From the NCBI GenBank assembly GCA_002256345.1, contig NKIY01000001.1:1-64000 (forward strand): a stretch of DNA of 64,000 bases, given 5' to 3'. Below the pieces are notes generated by a model that saw only the letters and a program-made list of their open reading frames with translations, was not told the origin of the DNA and searched no databases. Both the position numbers and the translations under genes were made by a program. Positions 35,611 to 44,776 of the stretch are shown here, one piece after another; the first letter of the stretch is position 1; every line of letters begins with the position of its first letter. The DNA is from Bradyrhizobiaceae bacterium PARB1 (GTDB taxonomy: Bacteria > Pseudomonadota > Alphaproteobacteria > Rhizobiales > Xanthobacteraceae).

Positions 35611-35679
35611 GAGGTGAAACTCCACCGGAATTGAACTGAGCACGCATGTGTCGCCACATGCGCAAGGCGTCGAAGGACG

Positions 35680-36063
35680 TCAGCTCAGCTGCGGCGGTGC
35701 GCGGGCCCGGTGGTCGGACGTAGCCGCGCGCGCGACAATGCGGTCGTCGGGCGCGGCGATCGGCGCGATCGCAATGGCGACGCGCGAAACGGAGAAAGTG
35801 ACGCTGGCCGGTGGCGCGCCCGGCGCATGGGTGCCGACGCAGACCGGACAATGAACCGCCGGCGCGCCGGTGGTCTTGCCGGTGTTATCGGGCGAGGCGG
35901 CGAGATCGGGATGGGTAAGGCAGAGCTCGAACCCCGCGGCCTGCGCCGCCGGCGAGATCGAAGCCAGGATCAGGCTCGACAACACCACATTGAGGACGAG
36001 CGCATAGACCGCGGCCAAAGAAGCCACGGCGCCAAACCAGCGTTTGCGCGATCCATGTGTCAC
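35680..36063 (-). CDS. DUF2946 family small exported protein
   Basis: 127 residues from a GTG at 36063, preceded by GAGG at nine bases; a GTG at 36078 is the alternative. One membrane/signal segment (about 15-40, VYALVLNVVLSSLILASI) and the conserved HCPVCVG. DUF2946 proteins accompany copper- or iron-linked TonB receptors; a metal-relay role is possible but unproven. First gene of the copper unit. Confidence 0.8.
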   Translation of the reverse strand: MTHGSRKRWFGAVASLAAVYALVLNVVLSSLILASISPAAQAAGFELCLTHPDLAASPDNTGKTTGAPAVHCPVCVGTHAPGAPPASVTFSVSRVAIAIAPIAAPDDRIVARAATSDHRARAPPQLS

Positions 36064-36082
36064 AAGTGCGATCCTCACCTCA

Positions 36083-36110
36083 TGGTTAGCATGGGCGAGG
36101 GAACTGTCAA
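36083..36110 (-). promoter_or_regulatory. Possible sigma-70 promoter of the copper unit
   Basis: On the minus strand TTGACA (36110-36105) is separated by 16 bases from TAACCA (36088-36083), close to the DUF2946 start. The -35 is perfect, the -10 weak. Confidence 0.35.
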
Positions 36111-36150
36111 AGGCGGTAAGGCCGCATCACGCTCCGCTAATCTGCAACGC

Positions 36151-37038
36151 CTAGAGCACCACGATCCCCGAATGCTTCGCCTTGTCATCGGGCTCCACAT
36201 GAATCGTGATCAGGGCCTCGCCGATCTCCGCGCGGATTGCCTGTTCCAGATTGTCGCAGATATCGTGGGCGGCGCTCACGGTGGTTGTTCCTGCCACTAC
36301 GAGATGAAAATCGATAAAAGTCATGCTGCCGGCGCGGCGGGTGCGCAGGTCGTGCGCCTCGATGGCGCCCACGGCATGGGCCGAGATAGTCTGCTTGATG
36401 GTGGCGAGCATCGCGGGCTCGAGCGCCTCGTCCATCAGCCCGCTGAGCGATTCCCTCATCAGCCCCCAGCCGGCCCACAGGATGTTGAGCGCCACCAGCG
36501 CCGCGAGGATGGGATCGAGCACGGCGATGCCCGACAGGGCTGCGACCGCAACGCCGGCCAGCACACCGAGCGAGGACACCACATCGGTCATCAGATGGCG
36601 GCCATCGGCCACCAGCGCAGGTGAACGGCGCGCGCGGCCGCGATTGATCAACAGCCACGCCCAGCTCACATTGATGGCCGTGGCCGCGCCGTTGATGGCG
36701 AGGCCAAGCCATGGCGTGTCGAGTTGACGTGGCTCGAGATACGAAAAATAGGCCTCGCGCAGAATCAGGATCGCCGCGAGCACGATCAGCACGCCTTCGA
36801 GCACCGCCGAGAAATATTCGGCCTTGTGATGGCCGTAGGGATGCTCATCGTCGGCCGGCTTCGCGCTCAAGCTGATTGCGAGATAGGCGACGATTGCCGT
36901 CACCACATTGACGATGCTCTCGATGGCATCCGATAGCAGGGCGACGCTGCCGGTCAGATGATAGGCCCAGTATTTGAGCCCGAGCACGATCAAGCCAACG
37001 GCAATACTGCCTTGCGCAAGATTGCGAACGCTTGTCAT
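36151..37038 (-). CDS. Cation diffusion facilitator (CDF) transporter
   Basis: 295 residues, six membrane segments and a C-terminal cytoplasmic domain (about 205-290). Metal-site motifs SDAIES (helix 2), HHKAE (loop) and DGRHLMTD (helix 5, HxxxD) match zinc/iron/manganese-type CDF exporters. It extrudes divalent metal from the cytoplasm in exchange for protons. It faces the DUF2946 gene in the same direction, 87 bases away, and may be part of a metal-homeostasis group with the copper unit, but CDF specificity cannot be read here. Confidence 0.92.
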   Translation of the reverse strand: MTSVRNLAQGSIAVGLIVLGLKYWAYHLTGSVALLSDAIESIVNVVTAIVAYLAISLSAKPADDEHPYGHHKAEYFSAVLEGVLIVLAAILILREAYFSYLEPRQLDTPWLGLAINGAATAINVSWAWLLINRGRARRSPALVADGRHLMTDVVSSLGVLAGVAVAALSGIAVLDPILAALVALNILWAGWGLMRESLSGLMDEALEPAMLATIKQTISAHAVGAIEAHDLRTRRAGSMTFIDFHLVVAGTTTVSAAHDICDNLEQAIRAEIGEALITIHVEPDDKAKHSGIVVL

Positions 37039-37514
37039 GTGAAAGTCTCGTTGTGATGGAAGTGCCGGCGACGACGGGGCTGTCCTCTAGACCGCGCGAG
37101 TGCGTGATGCAAGTCGCGACAAGTAGCTGCAAACGCTTCGCATTATGATACGCAACGCTGCTGTGTAGGGTGGCTAGAGCGCAACGATACCCATCTCATC
37201 CCGCGCTGGTGGCGATGGGTGTCGCTTCCGCCTTCGCTCTTCGAGCTACGGCGGACAAGTCGCTCAACCCATCCTACGATCCGTGCGCGCGGCAATCGCA
37301 TCCATTCGCGTCATTGGAATTGTCGGGCATCGGAACATCCTGAAGTCATCCGCACACCATGTGTCGCTGTGGCGCTCTCGTCACAGCCGCTCGCAAAATG
37401 GCCCGTAGCGCCTGTTCCATGCCCGGATGACGCGCTCTTGTGCCTGTCACGGCACGCCGACCCTGTATGACAGGCAGGTCGCCTCGATCGTGCGGGTTGA
37501 AGTTGGGAATGGAA
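37039..37514. other. Intergenic region before the L,D-transpeptidase
   Basis: 476 bases with no gene. It contains the GTAGGG-type dispersed repeat (37165-37277, listed separately); the remainder holds an AT-poor stretch with a probable promoter region before 37515. Confidence 0.4.
37165..37277. repeat. Rhizobial GTAGGG-type dispersed repeat (degraded)
   Basis: Begins GTAGGGTGGCTAGAGCG and ends CGCTCAACCCATCCTAC, imperfect inverted ends of a repeat family common in Bradyrhizobiaceae intergenic regions; the middle (CGCTTCCGCCTTCGCTC-like) is part of the same family. It is not known to encode a protein. Confidence 0.6.
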
Positions 37515-38189
37515 ATGACTGGTTTGGGTAAATTGCGCTGGCCGCGTCTCGCAGCGCTGTTCGTTTTGCCTGCTGTGCTGGCGGGCTGTGTCAGCAATGG
37601 CGGGATGATGCCTGCGGGCCTTGGCGGGTCGTCTGCGAAATATGCCGAGCTGAATGACGGTGGCCACACGCTGCCGGCCATCGATGTGTCCGGCATCGAC
37701 CCCGCCATGCTGCGCCAGCGCGTCGATTATCGGACGCGCGAGCCTGCCGGCACCATTGTGGTCGATACGGCCGCACGTCATCTCTATCTCGTCGAGGGCG
37801 ATGGCAAGGCGATGCGCTATGGTATCGGCGTCGGTAAGGCCGGCCTCGCTTTTGCGGGCAGCGCCACCATCAAGCGCAAGGCGGAGTGGCCGCATTGGGC
37901 GCCGACCGAAAACATGATGAACCGCGAGCCGGCACGTTACCGCCACATGGCCAGCGGCATGACCGGCGGCCTTGATAATCCGCTCGGGCCGCGCGCGATG
38001 TATCTCTATCAAGGCGACCGCGACACCATGTTCCGGATCCACGGCACCACGGAGCCCGAGACCATCGGCCACGCCGTCTCCAGCGGCTGCATCCGTCTGA
38101 TGAACCAGGACGTCATCGACCTCTACAACCGCGTCAAGACCGGAAGCCGCGTGGTGGTGATCCAGGGCGGCCGGGCGGCTGAATCGTAA
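37515..38189 (+). CDS. L,D-transpeptidase (YkuD domain), lipoprotein
   Basis: 224 residues from ATG 37515 (MTGLGK), with GGGA six bases upstream. Signal and lipobox VLPAVLAGC (Cys at about residue 24). The YkuD domain contains RIHGTTEPETIGHAVSSGCIRLMNQDV, with catalytic Cys and His (SSGCIRL and HGT). Links peptidoglycan strands 3-3 or attaches lipoprotein. A strong terminator follows. Confidence 0.9.
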   Translation: MTGLGKLRWPRLAALFVLPAVLAGCVSNGGMMPAGLGGSSAKYAELNDGGHTLPAIDVSGIDPAMLRQRVDYRTREPAGTIVVDTAARHLYLVEGDGKAMRYGIGVGKAGLAFAGSATIKRKAEWPHWAPTENMMNREPARYRHMASGMTGGLDNPLGPRAMYLYQGDRDTMFRIHGTTEPETIGHAVSSGCIRLMNQDVIDLYNRVKTGSRVVVIQGGRAAES

Positions 38190-38235
38190 ACTCGGAGATA
38201 TTCCCGTTTGGGGATATTCTGTTGATCTACCTATG

Positions 38236-38282
38236 TCCCGATCGGGAAGATTCCCGGACTTGTTCCCGATCGGGATTTTTAT
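38236..38282 (+). terminator. Strong intrinsic terminator after the L,D-transpeptidase
   Basis: TCCCGATCGGGAA (38236-38248) pairs with TTCCCGATCGGGA (38263-38275) over 13 bases, loop of 14, followed by TTTTTATT. This explains the two identical palindromic 12-mers. Confidence 0.8.
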
Positions 38283-38319
38283 TGATAGTTTTCCGTTCGA
38301 GCCATCAATTGCTTGAACG

Positions 38320-39207
38320 ATGACAGCCATTTGCCCCGTCTTCCGCTTCGCTCCCAGCCCGAATGGCTATCTCCATCTCGGCCACGCCTACTCGGCGTTG
38401 CTGAATTTCGATCTGGCGCGGCAGGCCGGTGGCCGTTTGCTGCTGCGGATCGAGGACATCGACATCACGCGCTGCCGGCCGGATTTCGAGCAGGCGATCT
38501 ATGAGGATCTCGAATGGCTCGGGATGGCATGGGAGACGCCGGTGCGCCGGCAGTCCGATCATCTGGGTGCCTATGTCGCTGCGAGCGACAGGCTGGCTGC
38601 GATGGGGCTGCTCTATCCCAGTTTCGAAAGCCGCGCCGAGATCGCGCGGCTGGTGGCCGGCGAGGAGGCCAAAGGTCCGTGGCCGCGCGATCCCGATGGC
38701 GCGCCCATCTATCCGGGCACGGCGAAGTCTCTATCCGCCGGCGAGGTCGCTGCGCTGAAGCACGCGGGTGCGCCGATGGCGCTGCGGCTCGACATGGCTG
38801 CGGCGATCCGGCATGTCGGCGCGCTGACCTGGCAGGAGCGCGGCAGCGGCCCGGATGGCGAGACAGGTGAGGTCGCCGTACACCCGGAAGCCTGGGGTGA
38901 TGTCATTCTGGCGCGCAAGGAAGTCCCCACCAGCTATCATCTGTCCGTGGTCATCGACGACGCCCTGCAGGGCGTCACCGATGTCGTTCGCGGCCAGGAT
39001 CTGTTCTGGTCCACCAGCGTGCATCGTCTCCTGCAGGCGCTGCTCGGCTTGCCGGCGCCGGTCTACCGGCATCACGCTTTGCTGCGTGACGAGACCGGGA
39101 CGAAACTCGCGAAATCCCTGGCATCCACCGGCTTGCGCGACTTGCGCGCGCAAGGTGTGACGCCCGCAGATGTTCGCCGCCTCGTCGGATTGTCGCCCCG
39201 TCCCTGA
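38320..39207 (+). CDS. gluQ: GluQRS, glutamyl-Q tRNA(Asp) synthetase
   Basis: 295 residues. Catalytic signatures HIGH-type (FAPSPNGYLHLGHAYSA, residues 9-25) and KMSKS-type (TKLAKSLAS), as in a GluRS core lacking the anticodon-binding domain. It charges glutamate onto queuosine of tRNA-Asp. Length and truncation match the family. Downstream is the hybrid kinase, apparently a separate transcript. Confidence 0.92.
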   Translation: MTAICPVFRFAPSPNGYLHLGHAYSALLNFDLARQAGGRLLLRIEDIDITRCRPDFEQAIYEDLEWLGMAWETPVRRQSDHLGAYVAASDRLAAMGLLYPSFESRAEIARLVAGEEAKGPWPRDPDGAPIYPGTAKSLSAGEVAALKHAGAPMALRLDMAAAIRHVGALTWQERGSGPDGETGEVAVHPEAWGDVILARKEVPTSYHLSVVIDDALQGVTDVVRGQDLFWSTSVHRLLQALLGLPAPVYRHHALLRDETGTKLAKSLASTGLRDLRAQGVTPADVRRLVGLSPRP

Positions 39208-39298
39208 CTTTGGCGGGGTTATCCCAACGCCTCTGAGGCCGGCGGCGTGACTCGGCAGGGGCCGCCATGGCATGGTGCGAGGGACGAGTGGGCATCCA

Positions 39299-40561
39299 AT
39301 GGCGCTGACATCGCGCGCGCCGCGCAAGCCGCGGAAGCGCAGTACGACAATCGCAAAGCCGAAGACCGCGAAAGCGCGCGCCGCCAAGAAGGCCGCGCGC
39401 AAGCCGCGTTTGGCACCGGGGGCGACACGTGCCGATGCGATGGTTGAGCAGGCGCTGGCGATGTTCGCCCATGAGGTGCGCACGCCGCTCACCGGCATTC
39501 TGGCGGTCAGCGATCTGCTCGCCACTTCCGAGCTTTCCGAGCGCGAACGGCGCTGGGTCGAAACCATCAGGACCGGCGCCGAGCATCTTGCCGGCCTTGC
39601 GACCTTGTTCGTCGATGCCGCCAAAAGCCACAAGACCGGGCTCGATTTGCGGCAGGACTTCTTCGATCTGCGCACGCTGACGCGCGCCGTCGGCGATTCG
39701 CTCGCCGGTCGCGCCACGGCCAAGGGGCTGCAGGCCGTTGTCACGATTTCCGAGAAACTGCCCAACTTCGCCGTCGGCGACCCCATTCGGCTGCGTGCGG
39801 CGCTGGAGAACCTGATCGACAATGCGGTGAAATTCACCGACAGCGGCAATGTCACGCTGAAAGTCGCGCCCGTCCGTATCGCTGGCAAGGTCGGCGTATC
39901 CTTCGCGGTGTCCGACTCCGGCATCGGCCTGTCTCTCGCAGAGACCAAAAAACTGTTCAGGCCGTTCTCGCAAGCCAATGTCTCCATCGCCGCGCGTTTT
40001 GGCGGCGCCGGGCTTGGCCTCTTCTCGGTCAAGCAACTGGCCAAGGCGATGGGAGGCGACATCGCAGCAACGGCGCGGCTGGGTGGCGGCACGACATTCA
40101 CGCTGACCGTGGCGCTCGATCGGGTGCGCGGCGACATTGCGCAAATGGCGCAACTCGAGGAAGCATCGGCCGCTGGCGATGCGCTGCGCATTCTCAGTGT
40201 CGAGGACAATCCGTTCGGCCGCGTGGTGCTGAATGCCATTCTCACCGAACTCGGCCATCTCGCCGAATTCATCGGCCGCGGCGAGGATGCCGCTGCGCGC
40301 GTGGCGCAAGGCGATTTCGATGCGGTGCTGATGGATATGGTGCTGCCGGATATCAGCGGCATTGAAGCGATCCGCCAGATCCGCGCATTGAAGAAGCCGC
40401 ACGGCCGCGTCGCCATCATTGGCGTCTCCGGTCGCGGCGAGGACGAGACCGCGGCGCGTCAGGCTGGCGCGGACGGTTTTCTGACTAAACCGGTTTCTCC
40501 GCGGGCTCTAGCGACTGCGCTGCTTGCAGCGAAACGCCGCTCGGCAGCCGCGAGCGGATGA
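39299..40561 (+). CDS. Soluble hybrid histidine kinase with receiver domain
   Basis: 420 residues. A basic N-terminus (Lys/Arg-rich, about 1-45) leads to HisKA (phosphorylated His in FAHEVRTPL, about residue 56-64), HATPase (DNAVKF, DSGIGLS, GAGLGLF) and a receiver (SVEDNP, phospho-Asp in LMDMVLPDISG, KPVS). There is no sensor or membrane segment, so the signal must come from a partner or from the basic N-terminus. It overlaps the convergent BrkB-like gene by 77 bases at the 3' end. ATG 39299 was chosen as the first good Met before the domain. Confidence 0.87.
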   Translation: MALTSRAPRKPRKRSTTIAKPKTAKARAAKKAARKPRLAPGATRADAMVEQALAMFAHEVRTPLTGILAVSDLLATSELSERERRWVETIRTGAEHLAGLATLFVDAAKSHKTGLDLRQDFFDLRTLTRAVGDSLAGRATAKGLQAVVTISEKLPNFAVGDPIRLRAALENLIDNAVKFTDSGNVTLKVAPVRIAGKVGVSFAVSDSGIGLSLAETKKLFRPFSQANVSIAARFGGAGLGLFSVKQLAKAMGGDIAATARLGGGTTFTLTVALDRVRGDIAQMAQLEEASAAGDALRILSVEDNPFGRVVLNAILTELGHLAEFIGRGEDAAARVAQGDFDAVLMDMVLPDISGIEAIRQIRALKKPHGRVAIIGVSGRGEDETAARQAGADGFLTKPVSPRALATALLAAKRRSAAASG

Positions 40562-41378
40562 TTGCCGCATTCAGCGCCCCGCCGAACACGAAGATCGCCG
40601 CAATGAAATACAGGAACACCAGCGCGATGATCACCGAGGCGAGCCCCGCATACATCGTCACGTAATTATTGGCGAAGCGCGCAAGGTAGAGGCCGAAGCC
40701 GATGGCCGCGGCCAGCGAGCCCAGCATCGTGAACACGATGCCGGGCAGGATCTGCGGAAATGTCCGCCGCCCCGCTGGCAGCTGGGTGTGCAGGATGATG
40801 AGAGCGACGGACATCGCGGCGATGGTGATGCCGTAGCGTGCGACCGTGAGCAGTCGCTCGTTGTTCTCCACCATCAGAGGCACGTAACGCCGCACGATTT
40901 CCAGCACCAGCGGGCCGAGCACGATCAGGAATGCCATCAACAGCGCCGTTACCGCTGCGATCAAGGTGTAGCCGATGGATTCCAGCCGCAGCCAGTACCA
41001 GCGGCGCGGTTCGGTCACCGAATAGGCGCGGTTCAGTGCCACCCGCAGGCTTTCGACGCCGTTGGAGGCGAAATAGACCGCGAGCACGAGACCGATGGTC
41101 AGGGCGTCGCCTCGCGTCGTGGTGAGCACCTGATGAATCTGGCCGGACAGCGCATTCGACACCTGGTCGGGCCAGACCTCCAGCAGCAGGTTCATGGCCT
41201 GGTCGGCGAGATCGCGCGAGCCGAAGAAGCCGGCCAGCGAGGTCAGCACGATCAGGAACGGAAACAGCGCCATCAGCGTGGACAGCGCGATATGGCTGGC
41301 GATCGCCCAGCCGTCATCGGCGAGAAAACGGTAAAAGGCGTCGAGGCCGATATCGAAGGCGATGCGTATCTGCCTCAC
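40485..41378 (-). CDS. YihY/BrkB-family membrane protein
   Basis: 297 residues with about six membrane segments and the family motifs DDGWAIASHIALSTLMALFPFLIVLTSLAG and RRTFPQILPGIVFTMLGSLAA. Start GTG at 41378 behind GGGGTGAACT. Function: putative transporter or membrane-shaping protein; often misnamed ribonuclease BN. The C-terminus overlaps the kinase gene by 77 bases. Confidence 0.88.
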   Translation of the reverse strand: MRQIRIAFDIGLDAFYRFLADDGWAIASHIALSTLMALFPFLIVLTSLAGFFGSRDLADQAMNLLLEVWPDQVSNALSGQIHQVLTTTRGDALTIGLVLAVYFASNGVESLRVALNRAYSVTEPRRWYWLRLESIGYTLIAAVTALLMAFLIVLGPLVLEIVRRYVPLMVENNERLLTVARYGITIAAMSVALIILHTQLPAGRRTFPQILPGIVFTMLGSLAAAIGFGLYLARFANNYVTMYAGLASVIIALVFLYFIAAIFVFGGALNAAIIRSRLPSGVSLQAAQSLEPAEKPV

Positions 41379-41577
41379 AGTTCACCCCGTTAGCGGCTTC
41401 GCCAAATCGGCCTGCCCGCGCGAGCTTCAGATATATAACGCGCAAAAGCCAGAACGTTGCCTTAACCCATATGAATGACAGCGCAGGCAGTACGCCGGTG
41501 AGGAGCGCATGCGGCATGGCAAATCGGCCGGGCATTCCCTACATTCGCGATCACCGACCATCCATCGAGGGCCCCGC

Positions 41578-42831
41578 ATGACCGTTCATCAGCGCAACAT
41601 CTCCACCGTCGATCCCGTGAAGCTCGACCGGCTCGCCGAAGTCGCCGTGAAAGTAGGGTTGCAGCTGGCGCCGGGGCAGGATCTGTTGCTGACGGCGCCT
41701 GCCGCCGCACTGCCGCTGGTGCGCAAGATTGCCGAACATGCCTACAAGGCCGGCGCCGGCCTTATCACGCCGTTCTTCTCCGACGAGGAGATCACCCTGG
41801 CCCGCTATCGCTACGGCCATGACGACACCTTCGACCGCGCCGCCGGCTGGCTCTATGAGGGCATGGCCAAGGCGCTCGGCAACAATACCGCGCGTCTCGC
41901 CATCGTTGGCGACAATCCAATGCTGCTGTCGAACGAGGACCCGGCAAAGGTCTCGCGCGCAAGCAAAGCCAATTCGATCGCCTATCAGCCGGCGCTGCAG
42001 AAGATCGCCGGTTTCGACATCAACTGGAACATCGTCGCCTATCCGACGCTGTCCTGGGCCAAGCAGGTGTTTCCGGGCGATGACGACGACGTCGCCGTGC
42101 AGAAGCTGGCTGAGGCGATCTTCGCCGCCTCGCGCGTGGACAATGCCGATCCCATCGCCGCCTGGACCGCGCATAACGCCGCGTTGCGCACGCGCACCGA
42201 CTGGCTGAACGGCCAGCGTTTTCACGCGCTGCATTTCAAGGGACCGGGTACCGATCTCGTGGTTGGTCTCGCCGATGGTCACGAATGGGAAGGCGGTGCC
42301 TCCACCGCGAAGAACGGCATCGTCTGCAACGCCAATATCCCGACCGAGGAAGTCTTCACGACCCCGCACGCCGCGCGTGTGAGCGGCCATGTCCGCTCCA
42401 CCAAGCCTTTGTCCTATCAAGGCACGCTGATCGAGGACATCGCGGTTCGCTTCGAGGACGGCAAGATCGTCGAAGCCAAGGCCTCGCGCGGCGAAGCCGT
42501 GCTCAACAAGGTGCTCGACACCGATGAAGGCTCGCGCCGGCTCGGCGAGGTGGCGCTGGTGCCGCATTCGTCGCCGATCTCGGCAAGCGGCTTGTTGTTC
42601 TACAACACGCTGTTCGACGAAAATGCCGCCTGCCACATCGCGCTCGGCCAATGCTATTCGAAATGCTTCGTCGGCGGCGACAAGCTCACTCCTGAGCAGA
42701 TCGCGGCGCAGGGCGGCAACAAGAGCTTCATCCATATCGACTGGATGATCGGCTCCGGCGAGATCGACATCGACGGCGTTCACGCCGATGGCAGCAAGGT
42801 GCCGGTCTTCCGCAAGGGCGAGTGGGCCTGA
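41578..42831 (+). CDS. M29-family aminopeptidase
   Basis: 417 residues from ATG 41578, preceded by GAGGG. The C-terminal metal site is seen in IPTEEVFTTPHAARVSG, RLGEVALVPHSSPIS, FDENAACHIALGQ and HIDWMIGSGEIDIDG, giving the Glu, Glu, His, Asp ligands of the M29 (AmpS/PepS) fold. Removes N-terminal residues from peptides. Length is normal. Confidence 0.92.
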   Translation: MTVHQRNISTVDPVKLDRLAEVAVKVGLQLAPGQDLLLTAPAAALPLVRKIAEHAYKAGAGLITPFFSDEEITLARYRYGHDDTFDRAAGWLYEGMAKALGNNTARLAIVGDNPMLLSNEDPAKVSRASKANSIAYQPALQKIAGFDINWNIVAYPTLSWAKQVFPGDDDDVAVQKLAEAIFAASRVDNADPIAAWTAHNAALRTRTDWLNGQRFHALHFKGPGTDLVVGLADGHEWEGGASTAKNGIVCNANIPTEEVFTTPHAARVSGHVRSTKPLSYQGTLIEDIAVRFEDGKIVEAKASRGEAVLNKVLDTDEGSRRLGEVALVPHSSPISASGLLFYNTLFDENAACHIALGQCYSKCFVGGDKLTPEQIAAQGGNKSFIHIDWMIGSGEIDIDGVHADGSKVPVFRKGEWA

Positions 42832-42946
42832 CCAAACGCGCATCGGCGGGGATGATGGCGGCGGTTTGGGGCTAAAACCGTGCTATCATCCCTGCCGCAA
42901 GGCGGCCGCTGTGATGCCGCAAGATTGCCGCAGGAAATTTGCGAAA

Positions 42947-44098
42947 ATGGGTTCCGACGGCAACGATTTCTACGCAAAAATTCCGATCTTTCGTGATTTT
43001 CATCGGCTGATGGACCCGGCGCTCTACGCGCCGCTGCCGGATGACTGGACCATCGGCGTCGCCGACATCGTCGATTCCACCAAGGCAATTGCAGACCGGC
43101 GCTACAAGACCGTCAACATGGCCGGCGCGGCTGTCGTCGCTGCGATCACCAATGTGCTGGACGGTCGCGAATTCCCCTTCGTGTTCGGCGGTGACGGTGC
43201 CAGCTTCGCTGTTGCGCCTGCCGATCTTGATCGCGTGCGCGATGCGCTGGCCGCCACGGCTACATGGGTGAAGGACGATTTGGATCTCACCATGCGTGTG
43301 GCATTGGTGCCGCTCGCCGATATTCGCGCGCAGGGCCGCGATGTCCGTGTGGCGCGTTTCGGTCCGTCGAAGAACGTCTCCTATGCGATGTTCAGCGGCG
43401 GCGGTCTTGGATGGGCAGAGTCCGCGATGAAGCGCGGCGATTATGCCGTGACGCAGGCTCCAGCCGGCAGCTATCCCGATCTCACCGGCTTGTCGTGTCG
43501 CTTCGAGGAAATGCCGTCGGCGCGTGGACTCATTCTGGCGGTGCTGGTGATGCCGCGCGACGGCGGCGATGTCGCTGCATTTCGCGGTGTCATTGAGGAC
43601 ATTATCGCTTTGGTCGAACGTAGTCCCGATGCGGCACGGCCGATCCCCGCACAGGGGCCGAGTATGACATGGCCGCCGGCCGGGCTGGAACTGGAAGTGC
43701 GGGCCGGACGCGGTGCACGGTCACGGGCGCGGTTTCGGCCTTGGGTGATGATGCGAACGCTGTTTGTCTACACGCTCGTCCGGTTCGGCATCAGTTTCGG
43801 GGGCTTCGCGCCGCAGGCCTATATGCGTGAACTGGTCGAGAATTCTGATTTCCGTAAATATGACGACGGGCTTCGAATGATCCTCGATTGCGCATCGGAG
43901 CTGGAACGCGAACTGGCGGAGCGTCTCGCAACGGCCGCGTCGGCAGGCATCGTGCGTTACGGATTGCATCGGCAAGACGCGGCGATGATGACCTGTTTCA
44001 CGCCATCGGCGCTGCGCAGCGATCATGTCCATTTCATCGATGGCGCGCGCGGTGGCTATGCCTCCGCAGCCACGGCGCTGAAATCGATGCCGACCTGA
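42947..44098 (+). CDS. DUF3095 family protein with class III cyclase-like core
   Basis: 383 residues. The N-terminal part shows VADIVDSTKAIAD (Asp40) and FVFGGDGASFAV (Asp83), similar in motif and spacing (43 residues) to the two metal-binding aspartates of class III nucleotidyl cyclases. The C-terminal half (about 250-370) is a separate domain, possibly sensory, with no recognised motif. Convergent with the DUF2147 gene with no gap. A cyclic-nucleotide activity is inference; the family is unassigned. Confidence 0.8.
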   Translation: MGSDGNDFYAKIPIFRDFHRLMDPALYAPLPDDWTIGVADIVDSTKAIADRRYKTVNMAGAAVVAAITNVLDGREFPFVFGGDGASFAVAPADLDRVRDALAATATWVKDDLDLTMRVALVPLADIRAQGRDVRVARFGPSKNVSYAMFSGGGLGWAESAMKRGDYAVTQAPAGSYPDLTGLSCRFEEMPSARGLILAVLVMPRDGGDVAAFRGVIEDIIALVERSPDAARPIPAQGPSMTWPPAGLELEVRAGRGARSRARFRPWVMMRTLFVYTLVRFGISFGGFAPQAYMRELVENSDFRKYDDGLRMILDCASELERELAERLATAASAGIVRYGLHRQDAAMMTCFTPSALRSDHVHFIDGARGGYASAATALKSMPT

Positions 44099-44539
44099 TC
44101 AGCGCCCAACGCGCGACCAGTTCTCGCTGCCGCAGATGGCGCCGACGCAGCCTTCGACTTTCAGCGTATCGGGTCCGGCCAGCGAGACATTGCTCACATA
44201 GTACCGGCCATCATCGGCATTGTAGATCTGGCCTGACCACGCACTCGCGCTCGTCGGCTTCATGCCAAAGAACAGATGCACGCCAATCATGGAGCGCGTG
44301 GCGAGTTTCGGATCGGGATTCTTGTCGTCGATGGGCGGCTGGCCGGTGCGCGGATCGATCTTGTCACGCAGCGAAACGATGATGCCGCAAAGTTGCGTGC
44401 CGCATTTGCTGACACGCACATTCGCATCGCCGGCCTGGGTCTGCCACACGCCGCTGATGTCGCCGCCGGACTGCGCGAGGGCTGGGCCGGCGAGTACGGC
44501 GCCCAGCAGTGCGGTCATGACGGTTGCGCGGATAATCAT
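44099..44539 (-). CDS. DUF2147 exported protein
   Basis: 146 residues. Signal peptide (TVMTALLGAVLAGPALA) and a DUF2147 domain (SGVWQTQAGDANVRVSKCGTQLCGIIVSL, ATRSMIGVHLFFGMKP, IYNADDGRYYVSNVSL). GAGGAGAACC precedes the ATG. The family is periplasmic and of unknown role. Confidence 0.88.
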   Translation of the reverse strand: MIIRATVMTALLGAVLAGPALAQSGGDISGVWQTQAGDANVRVSKCGTQLCGIIVSLRDKIDPRTGQPPIDDKNPDPKLATRSMIGVHLFFGMKPTSASAWSGQIYNADDGRYYVSNVSLAGPDTLKVEGCVGAICGSENWSRVGR

Positions 44540-44776
44540 GCGGTTCTCCTCGGATCAGGCGGTCTGCATAACAAGAAAACGGATTCGTGCAATTGCCGTG
44601 AGACGCTTGGATAAAGCGAAATTGTCGCAATTGACGAGATTTGATCGGGATCGCGCTGGCTCGTGACTTTCGATCGCCGAAAAGGTGCGCGTTGGCTTTA
44701 ACCCGTTCGAATTGCCGGAAGATTGCGGTCGTCTGCGCATCAGTATTGCTTTGCTGTTACTTGACCGAGCGAGAGG

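Noticed and set aside
38236-38275. Two identical palindromes TCCCGATCGGGA as paired operators
   Set aside because: They pair with each other into a 13-bp stem followed by TTTTTATT, which is simpler as an intrinsic terminator.
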